A stretch of DNA of 64,000 bases, taken from positions 6,882,001 through 6,946,000 of the forward strand of contig CM082577.2 of NCBI GenBank assembly GCA_040954595.2, in the 5' to 3' direction. The notes below the pieces were generated by a model that did no database searches, was not told the origin of the DNA, and saw nothing but the letters and a program-made list of their open reading frames with translations. Shown piece by piece: positions 62,687-64,000 of the stretch (within the stretch, counting starts at the first letter, position 1; each line of letters opens with the position of its first letter). Made by a program: the position numbers and the translations under genes. This DNA comes from Balanoglossus misakiensis. Its lineage: Eukaryota; Hemichordata.

Positions 62687-64000
62687 TTAATCTCTAGACG
62701 AATCAGATTCTAGATCATCACCACCGTTTTCTTCATGTGCTCTCTTAGGAGATTTGTCGTGCCTATCCTTCGGCGAGTCCCTGCTGGCGAGCCTGTCTTT
62801 TGAGTTTGACCTGGCAGACCTAGATCTTTCCCTGGACCGCGACCTCTCCTGTGACCTTGACCTGTCCCTCGTCTTTGAACTTTGGTATCTCTCCTGGGAT
62901 TTAGACCTTTCTTTAGATTTATACCCGTCCTCTGGCGGGGATCTCTCCTTGGATTTGGACCCGCTCGCCCTCTCCTGAGATCGTGACCTGTCCCGCGATC
63001 TTGACCTATGCGCTCTCTCCCGTGACCTTGACCTTCGACGTCTCCTGTCCTGATCCCTGACTCTCTCCCGGGGCCTCTGTTGCTCCCTGGAGCGAGACCT
63101 CCTTCGGCGGTCACGAGACCTTGATCTGAAGAAAATAAAATCACAGTGCATTACATGTTTGGGTCAAGTTGTAGCAAAGAAAACGTTTTTCTCAAAATGT
63201 TACTTCAGATCCATTTCATGTCAGAAACTTGTAGGTTCAACTAAGCAATGTCTTTCTATTATCACCATCCAATGACAACCTTCACATGGCTGTAAATTTA
63301 TTCGAAGAAAAGTCTAGGGCAAACTTGCACAGACAAGAGGTGAAACCACGGTACAAACAAAAGCATGTGTGAAAAATGGCCACAGAAATATACCTTCCTT
63401 ACAAACACACTCCCTGTATATTTTTTGGACCGTTTTTACGCGACTCATCTAGTTTTTTTTTTATTCCTGAGTATGCCATAGTCATATAAAGGTAGTTTGT
63501 GTTAGAGGAAGTTACCTTCGTCTCCTGTCTGTCTTGTGTCTTCTCTCAGGTGACCTGGATCTGGATCTCCTTCGTCGATCCCTCTCTCTCTCCCGCTCCG
63601 GTCGATCCCTACTCTCCCTTTCTCTCTCCCTGGATCTGGACTTTGATCTGTGTGTGGAGATTGTAAAAACGCATTCTTGTGAGACATTGTAGGCAGGTGT
63701 TGAAAACCTAGACATACCATGGCTCGATTATGTAGCCACAGATCCTCAATACACATTCATTTCATTTGAGTGCTGTTGCCACTCTGCATGATACTGTGTC
63801 AATCAAAATCAAACCCACAAAAGATTTCACATGATCCTGCAATTCAGAATGGACACTTCCATGCTGTATATCACAGATTTGTTTTACCTTCTTCTGTGGT
63901 GTCTGTCGTCAAAAGCCTTTCTTCTCTTTTCGCGGTCTCTTTCTCGTTCAAGTTCACGCTCCTCCCTTCTCTTGGCTCTTTCTGCTTCCCTCGCTTCTCG
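62687..64000 (-). CDS. RS-domain splicing protein, C-terminal part (possibly LUC7L3-like), 5' end outside the window
   Basis: Three exons visible on the reverse strand: 64000-63888 (entering from outside), 63647-63516, 63125-62687, with TAA at 62687. Donors GTAAAA and GTAACT and acceptors CACAG and TTCAG are good, and both junctions split an Arg codon as AG|A. The 227 visible residues start with a charged Glu/Arg helix (REAEREA-type, to about residue 30), continue as a long run of RS, RD and RE dipeptides, and end in a short acidic tail (DDLESDSSRD). Such domains place proteins in nuclear speckles and the spliceosome and are phosphorylated by SRPK and CLK kinases. An E/R-rich helix leading into an RS domain resembles LUC7L3 and LUC7L2, but no zinc finger or RNA-binding domain is in view, so the exact family is open. 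Confidence 0.8.
63126..63887 (-). other. Introns of the RS-protein gene around a symmetric 132-nt exon
   Basis: Introns 63126-63515 and 63648-63887 flank an exon of 132 nt (44 codons) with the same phase at both ends. Skipping it would keep the frame and only shorten the RS domain. Nothing else is recognisable in these introns. Confidence 0.7.

Overview
The window reads as AT-rich animal nuclear DNA. Protein-coding exons are short islands with GT/AG splice sites, introns run from about 200 bases to 8 kb, and simple repeats and homopolymers are common. Both recognisable housekeeping genes keep motifs shared with vertebrates. The palindrome TACATGTA is frequent and a fast-evolving satellite is present. 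I read this as a marine invertebrate, perhaps a deuterostome (hemichordate, echinoderm or lancelet) or a mollusc. The sequence alone does not settle the phylum. No prokaryotic features, CRISPR array, rRNA or tRNA gene was found.

Layout. 1-16898 is non-coding as far as I can read it: the upstream flank and/or a 5'-UTR intron of the next gene. 16961-32867 (+) is FOXRED2 (ERFAD), an ER-lumen flavoprotein of ER-associated degradation, in ten coding exons joined by phase-consistent splice sites (633 aa). 35071-36131 (-) is a small three-exon gene for a secreted cysteine-rich protein of 157 aa that I cannot assign to a known gene. 37079-47384 (+) is PALB2, the BRCA1-BRCA2 bridging protein of homologous recombination, in ten coding exons (1509 aa). 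It keeps the N-terminal coiled coil, a chromatin-association motif, an FxLP MRG15-binding motif and the C-terminal WD40 propeller, and it also has an RG repeat and an AT-hook. 48536-58117 is a tandem array of about 107 copies of an 88-bp monomer with higher-order duplications, flanked by microsatellites. 58239-62290 is intergenic with one diverged relic of the same monomer. 62687-64000 (-) is the 3' part of a gene for an RS-domain splicing protein, possibly LUC7L3-like.

The genes do not form a functional cluster. FOXRED2 and the secreted-protein gene converge. The secreted-protein gene and PALB2 diverge from a shared region of about 950 bases that holds a consensus RFX X-box close to the PALB2 start. 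The most unusual material is the 88-bp hairpin satellite, the RG/AT-hook insert in PALB2 and the unassigned secreted protein.
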